Positions 55,576 to 64,000 of a stretch of 64,000 bases of DNA are shown in pieces. The DNA is taken from assembly GCA_938083135.1 (NCBI GenBank), contig CALLKY010000097.1:1-64000 (forward strand), read 5' to 3'. The DNA comes from an uncultured Alphaproteobacteria bacterium (GTDB taxonomy: Bacteria; Pseudomonadota; Alphaproteobacteria; Bin95). The position numbers were made by a program, and so were the translations under genes. The first letter of the stretch is position 1. Each line of letters begins with the position of its first letter. Under the pieces are notes generated by a model that worked only from the letters and a program-made list of their open reading frames with translations, did no database searches and was not told where the DNA came from.

Positions 55576-56455
55576 GACTGAGGTAGCAGCGAACGCGCCA
55601 GACTGGTTCCGGGACGCCCTGTCGATTACGCCAGAGTCCTGCTGGACGACGGCTATGGGGTGCGACATTCATTATCTGCGCTGGGGGCCGAAAACGTCAG
55701 CGCTGCCGGGCGTGTTGTTTCTCCATGCAGGCGGTGCCCATGCCCAATGGTGGTCGTTCATCGCGCCATTTATTGCAGAAGACCGCCCGGTTGCGGCCAT
55801 TGATTTCTCCGGCATGGGCGATAGCGGTCGGCGGGATGGGTATGACAGTTCATGCCATGTGGCGGAAATCACTGCCGTTTTAGCGGCTGCTGCGCTGGGT
55901 CCGAAGCCGATCATCGTCGGCCATAGTTTTGGCGGCTATATTGCCATGTGCCACGGCGCGCGCCATGGCAAAGGCCTTGGCGGCATTATCTTTGCAGATA
56001 CAGCGCTGCGCCCAGAAGCTGAAGCTAAGGCCGCACCCGTTGAGGCCTATACACGCCCCATCCGTATTTACCCGGACCGGACGGAAATTCTAGCGCGGTT
56101 CCGTCTAGGCCCGGCACAGCCTTGCGAGAACAGGTTTATCCTGGATTACCTTGCAGGGACATCCATTGCGCCCCGCGATGGTGGTTGGGCCTGGAAGTTC
56201 GACGTCGCTGCCCGTGGGAATTCCCATCACGAAGAGCCGCTTGCAGATTATGTCTCGGACCTCCCGTGCCGCAAAGCTCTGATCTACGGGGCAGATAGCG
56301 CCATGATGATGGCAGACGCAGCGGCGTTTACGACCGGGCTGTTTGGCCCAGGTGATCCTGTTGTGCAATTGCCCGCAGCCCACCACCACTTGTTTTTGGA
56401 TCAGCCCATTGCCTTCGTGGCGGCGTTGCGCGCCATTCTTTCAAGCTGGGTGTAG
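55568..56455 (+). CDS. Alpha/beta hydrolase
   Basis: A 295-residue hydrolase with FLHAGGAHAQWWSFIAPFIAEDRPVAAIDFSGMGDSGRRDG (in strands), the nucleophile elbow VGHSFGGYIAMCHG, an acid near YGADSAMM and histidines in LPAAHHHLFLDQP. Unlike the gene at 35859 the triad is intact. The ATGACTGA overlap with the aminotransferase suggests the two enzymes act in one pathway. Confidence 0.83.
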   Translation: MTETEVAANAPDWFRDALSITPESCWTTAMGCDIHYLRWGPKTSALPGVLFLHAGGAHAQWWSFIAPFIAEDRPVAAIDFSGMGDSGRRDGYDSSCHVAEITAVLAAAALGPKPIIVGHSFGGYIAMCHGARHGKGLGGIIFADTALRPEAEAKAAPVEAYTRPIRIYPDRTEILARFRLGPAQPCENRFILDYLAGTSIAPRDGGWAWKFDVAARGNSHHEEPLADYVSDLPCRKALIYGADSAMMMADAAAFTTGLFGPGDPVVQLPAAHHHLFLDQPIAFVAALRAILSSWV

Positions 56456-56540
56456 ATCAGGCCATCGCAAATGTTTTGCTGGCTGGCATAATTCTGCATA
56501 CTGCGAAGGCATTCCCACAAGGCGGTTGAAGGGTATTGAG

Positions 56541-56816
56541 ATGAACGAACCTGAATTTCGAGCGTATGCCGAGGCCGAAGGGTTTCGCGAACCAGAAACG
56601 CGCGTTCACCCGCCGCACAAGTTTTTCGATACACACGCCCACAAAGATGACCTGATCGTGCTTGTCAGAGAAGGCTTGCTGACGGTTGATTACGGTGACA
56701 GGCAGGATGTGTTTGGGCCGGGCGATATGTGTGAGGTCGCACCTGGGATCGACCATACCGACAAGGCCGGCCCCGAAGGTGCCAGTTTTGTCCTCGCATG
56801 GCGGACACCGCGCTAG
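56541..56816 (+). CDS. Small cupin-domain protein
   Basis: A 91-residue single cupin: THAHKDDLIVLVREGLLTVDYGDRQDVFGPGDMCEVAPGIDHTDKAG (one barrel) with metal-type histidines in HAH and DH. The ATG at 56541 is preferred over a longer frame that reads back into the hydrolase gene. Role unknown; likely a minor member of the aminotransferase-hydrolase run. Confidence 0.75.
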   Translation: MNEPEFRAYAEAEGFREPETRVHPPHKFFDTHAHKDDLIVLVREGLLTVDYGDRQDVFGPGDMCEVAPGIDHTDKAGPEGASFVLAWRTPR

Positions 56817-56884
56817 AGCGTGTTGTTATCCCATTGATCCAAGTGAAGGGCTCTTCTGATATCGAAGAGGCCGTGGACCGGCTA

Positions 56885-57004
56885 CCTCCCCCCTCTCCCT
56901 GGTCCCTCTCCCCCCTATGGGTGGCGAGGGGAGCCTCACAGATATTTCCTCATTAGAACCCTCGCCCCCTACAGGGGGGAGAGGGCAGGGTGAGGGGGGG
57001 GAGG
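56885..57004. repeat. REP/BIME-like composite palindrome, copy 6
   Basis: The most diverged copy: the left half reads CCTCCCCCCTCTCCCTGGTCCC with hairpin core CCCCCCTATGGGTGGCGAG, while the right half keeps CTCGCCCCCTACAGGGGGGAGAGG and ends AGGGTGAGGGGGGGGAGG. The spacer contains CATTAGAACCCTCG. It lies between the convergent cupin and amidohydrolase genes. Confidence 0.8.
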
Positions 57005-57039
57005 TTAGCCGACAGGAGATATTGTTCGTGCACCAAGCA

Positions 57040-58062
57040 CTAACCCAGCCGATAAACGCGCGCGGCAGTATCGTGATAGAGGTGCTGCTTTTCGGCGTCG
57101 CTATAGGCTGCTGTTAGCCGCTTGAACGCGTTCCACAGGACATTGTAGCTGCAGGTCACCATGTCGACGGGGAAGTTTGATTCAAACATGCAGCGCTCCA
57201 CGCCGAACTGCTCAATGGTGAACTCGTAATAGCGCCGCGTCGCTTGCATCAGTGCTTCGCTGGATGGTGGCTTGGCTTGTTCATGCCAGCCGAAGCCATT
57301 GAGCTCCATGTTCAAGCCGCCGAGTTTGGCCACAACGTTCTGGCAGCGCGCCAATTCAGTGATGTCTTTTTGCCAGGTGGTGAAGACTTCATCAGCCTTT
57401 CCCGTATAGGGGCCGATACCCAACGGGCCACCAAAATGGTTGAGGATGATCGTGGTATCAGGAAAGGCTTGTGCCAGAGCCGTCACCTCGGAGATTTGCG
57501 GGTGATAGCACCACGCCTCGAAGCTGAGCTCGCGCGGTGCCAGTTCTGCAAACCCTGCCCGGAAATCTGACCGGCTGAAGCGATCTGGCCCAGTGACGTT
57601 GCGCCCGCCATTGATCCCGTCGCTCGCATCCCAATTGCCCTGGCAGCGAATGCCGCGAAACCGGCCGCCACCTGCTGCCATATGCGCATCGAGCACGGCA
57701 CCAGCGGCAGCGCCCATGTCTAGGTCCACGCTGCCGACGATGCCTGCAGCGATACGGCAAGGGTCGTACAGGCCAGACGCGCTCATGGCCGCGATACCGT
57801 TCACAAACTCCGTCTCCCCGACAACGCGCATCGCTTCAGGGCCGCTTGTCTTGTACATGGCCCCGCATTCGATGAAGACCGTGCTGACGATATTATGGCC
57901 GGCGTTCACGTCCGCCAGGATTTCATCCAGCAAGTATTTGTGTGCCGCACGGTCTTTGCGGAATTCCCACAAATGATGGTGCGGGTCGCAGATCGGCAGG
58001 TCCGGTTCCAGCGTTTCCTCTACTGTTAAATCCAACCAGGCTTTGTTTGTGGATGGGGTCAT
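57040..58062 (-). CDS. Amidohydrolase (2-pyrone-dicarboxylate lactonase-like)
   Basis: A 340-residue metal-dependent hydrolase of the amidohydrolase-2 group: DLPICDPHHHLWEF carries the metal histidines at the first strand, GGGRFRGIRCQGNWD the middle, IILNHFGGPLGIG a later metal histidine, and CMFESNFPVDMVTC the final aspartate. Members hydrolyse lactones or decarboxylate aromatic acids. It is 60 bp behind the CoA-transferase gene on the same strand. Confidence 0.83.
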   Translation of the reverse strand: MTPSTNKAWLDLTVEETLEPDLPICDPHHHLWEFRKDRAAHKYLLDEILADVNAGHNIVSTVFIECGAMYKTSGPEAMRVVGETEFVNGIAAMSASGLYDPCRIAAGIVGSVDLDMGAAAGAVLDAHMAAGGGRFRGIRCQGNWDASDGINGGRNVTGPDRFSRSDFRAGFAELAPRELSFEAWCYHPQISEVTALAQAFPDTTIILNHFGGPLGIGPYTGKADEVFTTWQKDITELARCQNVVAKLGGLNMELNGFGWHEQAKPPSSEALMQATRRYYEFTIEQFGVERCMFESNFPVDMVTCSYNVLWNAFKRLTAAYSDAEKQHLYHDTAARVYRLG

Positions 58063-58122
58063 TGTTGGTCGCCTTTTAATAGAGGAAGCAAAGTAGCGTC
58101 ATCTGGGTCAATAACAGGCGCG

Positions 58123-59352
58123 TTAGCCGAAGGCACCGCCATCGCGAAGCGCTTGGGTGTCGGCTTCGCTGAAGCCCAATTCTGCCAACACATCATCATT
58201 ATGCTCCCCAAGTGCTGGGGACATGGCGGGTGGGCGCTTCTCCACATCGGTTAGCCAGAACGGGCTGGATACCGTTAGTGCGGCACCCGCTTTTTCTGGT
58301 TCGGGATGTGGAATAATCGCGCCGCTTTCGCGCATCTGCACGTCCCCGGCAATGTCGTTCACCGTTCCAATTTCGCCGAATGTGAACCTGTTTTCTGTGA
58401 AGATCGCCTTCCATTCGGGCCAGGTTTTGGTGCGGAACACGGCATCAAATGCATCGATCAGGGCGGGCGCATGGGCTTTGCGGGATGCCATGTCCTGAAA
58501 TCTCGGATCGTCTGCCAGATGGTCCAGACCAATAGCATGCGCCACGGCTTTAAACCGGTCCGGCTTGGTAATCATCACCATATGGAACCAGCGGCCATCA
58601 GCGCAGGCATAGAGATTATGCATGGGGTTATCGGCAGCTTCGCGCGGTGGGCGGCCTTGCACATCTGCGCCACACAGGGCTGCCTGGTTCCAGATCGCAT
58701 TCCACCAAAGGCCATTGGCCATCAAATTGGTCGCGACTTCGCCACCTTTGCCTGTGCGTTCGCGCCGGTAAAGTGCGGTCATGATCGCCGCCACCATGCT
58801 AATCGCTGTTGGATGATCGCCCATGCCGGGCAGGGAGCGTGTCGGCGCTGAATCTGGTGCGGGTTTGCAAAGGTCCATCAGGCCCGTCCGCGCCCAAAGT
58901 GCGGTCGAATCGAACCCAGTCCTGTCGGCCTCCGGCCCCGTTTCGCCATAGGCAGTAACACTGGCGTAGATCAGGCGGGGATATAGATCTTTCATATCCT
59001 GATACCGCACTTTCAGGCGTTCCCGTGCCGGGAAGGGCGCGTTCGTGACGAACACATCGGCAGAGGCCAACATGCGATGCAGTACTTTTTGGCCAGCCTC
59101 GGCTTTCAGATCCAACGTGATTGCCCGCTTGGAGCGATTGTCGACGATATAATTGTAGGGATGATCGCTTGGCGGAATGCCGACCGTAGGGTCATCACGG
59201 CGATAGGGCTCGCCACTGGGTGGTTCGATTTTCACGACATCCGCGCCAAAATCGGCCAGAACCGTCGCTGCGACAGGGGCAGCAATGAAGGAGCCACAGT
59301 CGATCACTTTTAGCCCAGCAAGCGGTAGATCATCAGTCATAGTCTGCCCCAT
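58123..59352 (-). CDS. Family III CoA-transferase (CaiB/BaiF-like)
   Basis: The 409-residue protein has the class III features GLKVIDCGSFIAAPVAATVLADFGADVVKIEPP near the N-terminus, RSKRAITLDLKAEAGQKVL, TGFDSTALWARTGLMDL and LPGMGDHPTAISMVAAIMTALYRRERTGKGGEV. It moves CoA between short carboxylic acids; the substrate is not visible. Either ATG at 59352 (after AGGAACGA) or the one at 59340 could start it. Confidence 0.87.
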   Translation of the reverse strand: MGQTMTDDLPLAGLKVIDCGSFIAAPVAATVLADFGADVVKIEPPSGEPYRRDDPTVGIPPSDHPYNYIVDNRSKRAITLDLKAEAGQKVLHRMLASADVFVTNAPFPARERLKVRYQDMKDLYPRLIYASVTAYGETGPEADRTGFDSTALWARTGLMDLCKPAPDSAPTRSLPGMGDHPTAISMVAAIMTALYRRERTGKGGEVATNLMANGLWWNAIWNQAALCGADVQGRPPREAADNPMHNLYACADGRWFHMVMITKPDRFKAVAHAIGLDHLADDPRFQDMASRKAHAPALIDAFDAVFRTKTWPEWKAIFTENRFTFGEIGTVNDIAGDVQMRESGAIIPHPEPEKAGAALTVSSPFWLTDVEKRPPAMSPALGEHNDDVLAELGFSEADTQALRDGGAFG

Positions 59353-59550
59353 TCGTTCCTGTCGCTATTGCCACCAGGCAGCGTTCTCGCACCCATCGGC
59401 TGAAGCTATTGTCATGAAGCTCTGCTGTTAAAGCAATCTCCGGGACATGGGCTGCCCCGTTGCGACAATGTCCGACTCACGCCAAGCTCTGTTGCTGGCG
59501 CTGGCAGCAGGCGCGTGAGAATTCACAAGGGTTGAGGGAGTGAAGCAGCA

Positions 59551-60285
59551 ATGGCGGGATTAGAACCGGTTGAAACCCCAGGGGCCAAAATGCAGTACCT
59601 GATCAAGCGGCACCCATCGACCAGCCGTGAAGAGTTGATCGCCCATTGGTATGCCAATCACATGCCCGGTGTAATTGCCCGGAATGAATCCTATGCAGAC
59701 GAAAGCAAGCGCGCGACCCGCTATGTAGCCAGCGTGTTTGACCATGAAGACGCCGCAGCCCACGGATGGGATGGCGTGGCGCAGCTCTGGTACAACGCGC
59801 CGCTGCCACATCCAAAGCAGGCCAGCGGCGTTGAGCCATATGATACGTTTCAGCAACGGGTAGAGCCTTATTGGCCTTGGGCGACACGCGAATGGGTGTT
59901 CGTTGACGGAGCATTGCCGCTTGATCCATTGACCCTCAACGCGCCATTTCCCTGCACCCGCAGCGGGTTCCTGAAGCAGGTCTCACTGGTCGCGGCGCGG
60001 CCCGGCGTGGATGTGCAGCACATGTTCGACCACTGGCTGCATGCCCACGGGCCAAATGTGCAGGAAACCATGACGAAGGTCGGCGGGTTCCGATACGCTG
60101 TTAGCCTCAGCACAGACCTTGAGCACGCGCCCTATGCCGGAATGGCCGAGCTTTATTTCCCAGATCGCACGGCCCAGGCGGCCTTTTGGGACATCCTGAA
60201 GCCAGACGGATTCCAGGAATTTAGCGACCCGGAACGAACAGTCCGATTTCGCTGCGGCACAGAAATGGTCGGCATTGAAGCGTAA
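59551..60285 (+). CDS. EthD-domain protein (tandem)
   Basis: A 244-residue protein with two ferredoxin-like EthD repeats: QYLIKRHPSTSREELIAHWYANHMPGVI near residues 10-40 and LVAARPGVDVQHMFDHWLHAHGPNVQE near 148-175. EthD proteins are small dimeric proteins needed by some oxygenases or acting as dimeric isomerases. GAGGGAG precedes the ATG. Its stop is 8 bp from the convergent LLM gene. Confidence 0.8.
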   Translation: MAGLEPVETPGAKMQYLIKRHPSTSREELIAHWYANHMPGVIARNESYADESKRATRYVASVFDHEDAAAHGWDGVAQLWYNAPLPHPKQASGVEPYDTFQQRVEPYWPWATREWVFVDGALPLDPLTLNAPFPCTRSGFLKQVSLVAARPGVDVQHMFDHWLHAHGPNVQETMTKVGGFRYAVSLSTDLEHAPYAGMAELYFPDRTAQAAFWDILKPDGFQEFSDPERTVRFRCGTEMVGIEA

Positions 60286-60293
60286 GGGGTGCC

Positions 60294-61247
60294 CTAAAAG
60301 GCGCTCATCACGTCTTCGGCGAAGGCGTTCTGTTTTGCTAAGGCCTTATCCAGTGCGCCCGCCGCAACATTGACAACCATTGTCGCAACCCCCCGTTCCG
60401 CGAGTGCGGCTGCATCATCTTGGCGGGCGGCGGCGCTGCCGGTCATCAGCATGCGTTCGCCGGAAGCGCTGGCGCGATCCCGGTCTGAATGGCCCATTGC
60501 ATTGTAGGCGAGGGTGATGGTTGCCGGGTCCCGGTTGGCTTTTTCCGCGGCTTCCCGCAGTTTTGCCAGCGCAGCGTCATAGGCGTTGAGCGTATCGAGC
60601 GGTGCTTTGGGATTGCCGCCCGCGATTGGGTACCAAACATCTCCCAGAGCGGCGAGACGGCGCAGCGCCCGCCCACTTTCACCGCCGACCCATATTTTCG
60701 GACCGCCGGATTGGATCGGCTTCGGTTGAAAGAAGATATCCTTGAATTGCACGTAATTGCCTTCAAAGGCGGGGTTTTCCTCCGTCCAGAGCGTCTTGAA
60801 CGCCCGAATATATTCGTCCGTAACCGCCCCCCGTTCCTTGAATGGTGGGGTTTTTAGCAGTTCGAACTCTTCGCGCATCCAGCCTGTGCCGATGCCAAGC
60901 TCAACGCGCCCGCCGGATAGTTGATCCGCGGTCGCCAGTGCCTTCGCCGTGAAGATCGGCTCCCGGTGCGGAATGACCATGATGGAGGTTAGCAGTCGCG
61001 CCTTCCGCGTAATGCCCGCTACGTAATTCAGCAGCGAAATCTGTTCAAAGCACGCGCCATCCGCACCGCCGGCCCATCCACCATCCGGGCTGTATGGATA
61101 GCGGGAGTCTATGGTGCGGGGCACGACGATATGGTCGGCCATGCTCAAGACGCTGTAGCCTGAAGCCTCTGCGTTTTCTGCGATAGCCCGGATGGCTTCG
61201 GGGTTTGCCAAGGGGCCACGGTGCGGAATTGAAAGGCCGAACTGCAT
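60294..61247 (-). CDS. LLM-class F420/flavin-dependent oxidoreductase
   Basis: A 317-residue luciferase-like protein: MQFGLSIPHRGPLANPEAIRAIAENAEASG, SMADHIVVPRTIDSRYPYSPDGG, TSIMVIPHREPIFTAKALATADQLSGGRVELGIGTGWMREEFELL (three strands) and PKIWVGGESGRALRRLAALGDVW. The SGGRVELGIGTGWMREEF motif is typical of F420-type LLM proteins. GGAG eight bases upstream sets the start at 61247; a longer frame is rejected. Confidence 0.84.
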   Translation of the reverse strand: MQFGLSIPHRGPLANPEAIRAIAENAEASGYSVLSMADHIVVPRTIDSRYPYSPDGGWAGGADGACFEQISLLNYVAGITRKARLLTSIMVIPHREPIFTAKALATADQLSGGRVELGIGTGWMREEFELLKTPPFKERGAVTDEYIRAFKTLWTEENPAFEGNYVQFKDIFFQPKPIQSGGPKIWVGGESGRALRRLAALGDVWYPIAGGNPKAPLDTLNAYDAALAKLREAAEKANRDPATITLAYNAMGHSDRDRASASGERMLMTGSAAARQDDAAALAERGVATMVVNVAAGALDKALAKQNAFAEDVMSAF

Positions 61248-61478
61248 CAAGCGTCTCCAGTTTTGGGGCTGCCGCACGGTCATGCAAATGCAGGCGAACG
61301 GGCTTTGAAAGTCCATTCTCTTGCGCTTGCCTTCATGACGCAATCTGTCTCTTCGTCTAAGATTGCCTGGTAATTCAAACTCCCCGCCTGATCAGCAGTT
61401 ACAATTCGGATGCAGGCAGTTCAGACTTTAGGATCAAGGGCCGTGATAGCGGACATTCAGAGCAGAGATAGGAATATG

Positions 61479-62525
61479 ATGTTTAACCGTTTGATTCCGA
61501 CGACCCTGGTCGGCAGTTATCCGCAGCCAGGATGGTTGGTTGATAAGGATATTCTGCTCGGCAGCGGGCCGCCACGGGTGCGGATGCGGGAAGTTTGGCG
61601 ACCCAGCGAAGATCTGCTTGCGGAAGCACAGGATGATGCGGCCCTGGTCGTACTGCATGACCAAGATCAGGCTGGCATTGATATCGTCGGCGATGGCGAA
61701 GTTCGCCGGGAGAGCTATTTCAACCACTTCGCTAATGCGCTTGAAGGCATCGATATAGATGATCCCGGCATTGTGCCCGGGCGCACGGGCAAGCCAACCA
61801 TGGTGCCGCGCGTTGTCGGCCCAATTCGCCACACTGTGCCGGTCCAGGCGCGGGAGGTCGCATTTCTACGCGGGCAAACCGATAAGCCGATCAAAATCAC
61901 ATTGCCCGGTGCCTTCACCATGGCGAAGATGGCCAAGGATGAATATTACGGCGACCCCGAAGCGCTCACCATGGCTTATGCGGATGCGCTTAGAGCTGAA
62001 ATCAGCGCGTTAAAAGAGAATGGTGCCGATGTCATCCAGCTTGATGAGCCTCATATGCAAGCGCATCCGGCAGATGCAGCGCTGTATGGGGTTAAAGCGA
62101 TCAATCAGGTGCTTAAGGGCGTCGAAGGGCCAACAATTGTCCACCTTTGTTTCGGTTATGCCTATGTCGTTTCAGATAAGCCATCCGGCTATTCGTTTAT
62201 GGCGGAGTTGGATGAATGCGCCGCGCAAGTTATTTCGATTGAAGCGGCGCAACCACGCCTTGATCCCGCCATTGTTGAACGCCTGCCGAGCAAGATGATC
62301 ATGTTTGGCGCGCTCGACCTGGGAACAGCAGACATTGAAACGCCAGACCTTGTGGCGGAACGGCTATCTGGCGCTCTGGCGCATCTGCCAGCAGAGCGCC
62401 TGATCGCAGCACCTGATTGCGGGATGAAATATCTCAGCCGTGATGTTGCTTTCGGCAAACTCAAGGCGTTGGCCGATGGGGCTGCGATCGTGCGGCGTAG
62501 GCTGACAGGTTCAGAGGATGGCTGA
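61479..62525 (+). CDS. MetE C-terminal-domain-like protein (cobalamin-independent methionine synthase core)
   Basis: The 348-residue protein corresponds to the C-terminal barrel of MetE without the N-terminal barrel: TTLVGSYPQPGWLV, VGDGEVRRESYFNHFA, VIQLDEPHMQAHP, then zinc-site positions HLCFGY, a glutamate in ISIEAAQP and Cys in AAPDCGMKYL. A HxC-E-C zinc site is therefore complete. Such core-MetE proteins transfer methyl groups or act in related methyl chemistry; true methionine synthase activity is not assured. AGGA five bases upstream favours ATG 61479 (61476 alternative). Confidence 0.78.
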   Translation: MFNRLIPTTLVGSYPQPGWLVDKDILLGSGPPRVRMREVWRPSEDLLAEAQDDAALVVLHDQDQAGIDIVGDGEVRRESYFNHFANALEGIDIDDPGIVPGRTGKPTMVPRVVGPIRHTVPVQAREVAFLRGQTDKPIKITLPGAFTMAKMAKDEYYGDPEALTMAYADALRAEISALKENGADVIQLDEPHMQAHPADAALYGVKAINQVLKGVEGPTIVHLCFGYAYVVSDKPSGYSFMAELDECAAQVISIEAAQPRLDPAIVERLPSKMIMFGALDLGTADIETPDLVAERLSGALAHLPAERLIAAPDCGMKYLSRDVAFGKLKALADGAAIVRRRLTGSEDG

Positions 62526-62534
62526 ATAACGAGC

Positions 62535-63101
62535 TTAGAATCCCTGTTTTTCATGTCCAACAATAACTTGGATGGGATGGGCGTGAAATTTTAGGCCAAC
62601 ACCATTGACTCTAATGCCCAGGGTTGGGTTTGGCATTTGGTCTTTGTCAGCAAGTGGTGCGTCTTCAGAATAACCACAGGCTTCCTGCAGCTCGTCGATG
62701 GTGAGGTTTGGGAATCTTTCGATGAATGCCTGCCGAATTCCGTCCATCGTATTCGCGGCACCATTCAACACAAACTCCACATGCTCCCAGCCATCTTCGT
62801 AAGCATGGCCGGGTTTTGGATACGGCACCTCCACGCCAGATACCTCCCATGCTCCGACCATAAGTGGGCTGTGAAGCTGTACGATAGATATTTCACGGCC
62901 ATTTACATCGGCTGTAGAAATCAGCCGGCCTGCCTCAAGAAGCTGCTCTTTCAACCGGTCCACATCTGCGTTGTGTTTTAGGCGCACGCAGATGTGGTCG
63001 ATCTTCAAGTCCTTACACTGGTCGAGAATATCCAGCTGCGCCAAGGCCGCATTCAGCTTGTCGGAAAAACGATCAATTTCGGTGCGTAATAGCGCCCACA
63101 T
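62535..63101 (-). CDS. YecM-family (VOC-fold) protein
   Basis: Starting at 63101 (GGAG nine bases upstream) gives 188 residues, the length of E. coli YecM. LKIDHICVRLKHNADVDRLKEQLLEAG, GREISIVQLHSPLMVGAWEVSGVEVPYPKP and GWEHVEFVLNG are the VOC-like metal-strand features, and FPNLTIDELQEACGYSED follows. Function of YecM is not established. An ATG at 63215 would add 38 residues of uncertain quality; the longer frame to 63350 overlaps the divergent ligase start. Confidence 0.75.
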   Translation of the reverse strand: MWALLRTEIDRFSDKLNAALAQLDILDQCKDLKIDHICVRLKHNADVDRLKEQLLEAGRLISTADVNGREISIVQLHSPLMVGAWEVSGVEVPYPKPGHAYEDGWEHVEFVLNGAANTMDGIRQAFIERFPNLTIDELQEACGYSEDAPLADKDQMPNPTLGIRVNGVGLKFHAHPIQVIVGHEKQGF

Positions 63102-63297
63102 AGGGTCTGGCTCCGCTGTTGGCTGGCGAGGATAAATGAGGCTGATCAGCTGGCGCCAGTCCAACCAGATAGAAACCTGAAATATTGCGGGCCGGTACCA
63201 ATGTGCGACCTGCATTGCAGGACCGCCAGTTCGTTCGTACCGTTGAGAACGCGCAGCCGCTGCGCACGCCCTGAAACCGCTATCAGGTTCTGCAATT

Positions 63298-64000
63298 ATG
63301 ATCGATATCGCTGAAAGCCCCATGACGCCGGAAACTACAGATCCGCGCATTCCGCCCCGTGATCATGTAGTCAGCCGCTATCTGATCGATAGATGGGCCA
63401 AGGCGCAGCCGGAAAAGACATTCCTGAAATTCGATGACGCAGACCATCCAACTGGCGGTGAGGAATGGAGCTATTTGGCCTTTCGGCAGCGTGTTATTCA
63501 GGCCGCACTTGGCTTTCAGGCACTTGGGGTTAAACAAGGCGATCATGTTTTGGTCTGGGGGCCGCCTGGCCGGGATCATACGCTGATTTATTTTGGCCTG
63601 AACTATATCGGTGCCGTCTATGTGCCGATCAATACAGCTTATCGCGGCAATCTGCTGGCGCATGTCTTGGATGTCTCTGACGCCAAATTGGCGGTCGTTC
63701 ATGCTGAATTATGCCCGCGCCTGACGGGTGTTGATCTGGCCCAACTGGAACAGGTGGTGGTGTTCGGCGGCGAAGCAGATACGCCGCTGCCGTCTGTTTC
63801 TTATACAGACGCCCTTTTGCCCGAATCCGGAACGCTCGCCGCGTTGGACCGACCAATTGAGCCCTGGGACCCGATGGCGATTATCTTCACATCCGGGACA
63901 ACGGGGCCGTCTAAAGGCGTGCTTACATCCTACCTGCACCTTTACACCAATGCCGGGCCAGTAACCTGGCCGATGGTGACGGGGGAAGACCGCTGGCTAC
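63298..64000 (+). CDS. Acyl-CoA synthetase/AMP-dependent ligase, N-terminal part (cut by window end)
   Basis: An open frame runs from ATG 63298 to the edge, 234 codons without a stop. It contains the adenylate-forming family motifs YIGAVYVPINTAYRGNLLAHVL near residues 102-123 and the phosphate-loop FTSGTTGPSKGVLTS near 197-211. Activates a carboxylic acid with ATP and CoA; CaiC-like ligases are the closest type by eye. The CoA-ligase C-terminal domain lies beyond the window. The gene is divergent from the YecM-like gene. Confidence 0.87.
   Translation, partial: MIDIAESPMTPETTDPRIPPRDHVVSRYLIDRWAKAQPEKTFLKFDDADHPTGGEEWSYLAFRQRVIQAALGFQALGVKQGDHVLVWGPPGRDHTLIYFGLNYIGAVYVPINTAYRGNLLAHVLDVSDAKLAVVHAELCPRLTGVDLAQLEQVVVFGGEADTPLPSVSYTDALLPESGTLAALDRPIEPWDPMAIIFTSGTTGPSKGVLTSYLHLYTNAGPVTWPMVTGEDRWL

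Noticed and set aside
1-64000. Ribosomal RNA and tRNA genes
   Set aside because: No 16S/23S signature and no cloverleaf with the GTTCGA-type arm in suitable context was noticed by eye; a tRNA search would be needed to exclude one fully.

Overview
This window looks like chromosomal DNA from an alphaproteobacterium with moderately high GC. The clues are a Pst-PhoU-PhoB phosphate operon whose two permeases carry long N-terminal extensions, an xseB-ispA-dxs isoprenoid block, a PcaF-type thiolase, and many catabolic or redox families (luciferase-like monooxygenases, VOC proteins, family III CoA-transferase, hydantoinase/oxoprolinase pairs) typical of metabolically versatile marine or soil members of the class. 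A Rhodospirillales-like lineage is a guess, not shown. No rRNA, tRNA, CRISPR array, transposase, integrase or phage gene was recognised.

Layout. 1-8920: a pcaF-like thiolase, an amino-acid-oxidase-like flavoprotein, a luciferase-like monooxygenase, an HpcH aldolase, then an acyl-CoA carboxylase (mccB-mccA) overlapping ubiX. 8921-19224: a membrane ferric-reductase-like flavocytochrome, a glutaredoxin-DinB gene read through an in-frame UGA, an isocitrate-lyase/PEP-mutase-like enzyme, gdhA, a ChaN-PDZ protein coupled to an M1-type peptidase, panB, a VOC protein and a quinone oxidoreductase. 19244-26532: panE-like reductase, then a Pho-box-preceded pstSCAB-phoU-phoB operon. 26590-29903: xseB, ispA, dxs. 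30097-38710: a cNMP/FHA protein, an arylmalonate-decarboxylase-like protein, small-molecule enzymes, two alpha/beta hydrolases, a signal-less solute-binding protein and an MFS exporter. 38710-44204: truncated haemoglobin, then hyuA-hyuB followed by a GrdB-like gene, again interrupted by one in-frame UGA. 44381-49619: a CYP153-like P450 divergent from MarR, flavin reductase, HpaB-like monooxygenase and luciferase-like genes. 49621-64000: a second hyuA-hyuB pair with a drug/metabolite transporter, then aminotransferase, hydrolase, cupin, amidohydrolase, CoA-transferase, EthD, luciferase-like, MetE-core-like, YecM-like and (cut by the window end) acyl-CoA ligase genes.

The most notable result is two independent selenoprotein candidates. 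At 10268-11029 (minus strand) a UGA sits exactly at the first cysteine of a glutaredoxin CxxC motif, giving UTSC, fused to a DinB-type domain; a strong ribosome-binding site lies before the upstream start, not the downstream ORF. At 43389-44204 a UGA sits at the expected selenocysteine position of a GrdB/PrdB-family protein and is followed at the right distance by a perfect 8-bp hairpin resembling a bacterial SECIS. Automated callers would truncate the first and split the second. The selenocysteine machinery (selA, selB, selD, tRNA-Sec) is not in this window and must be sought elsewhere in the genome.

Six copies of a composite GC-rich palindromic repeat (REP/BIME-like, about 115-145 bp) lie between genes, one in the opposite, inside-out arrangement.
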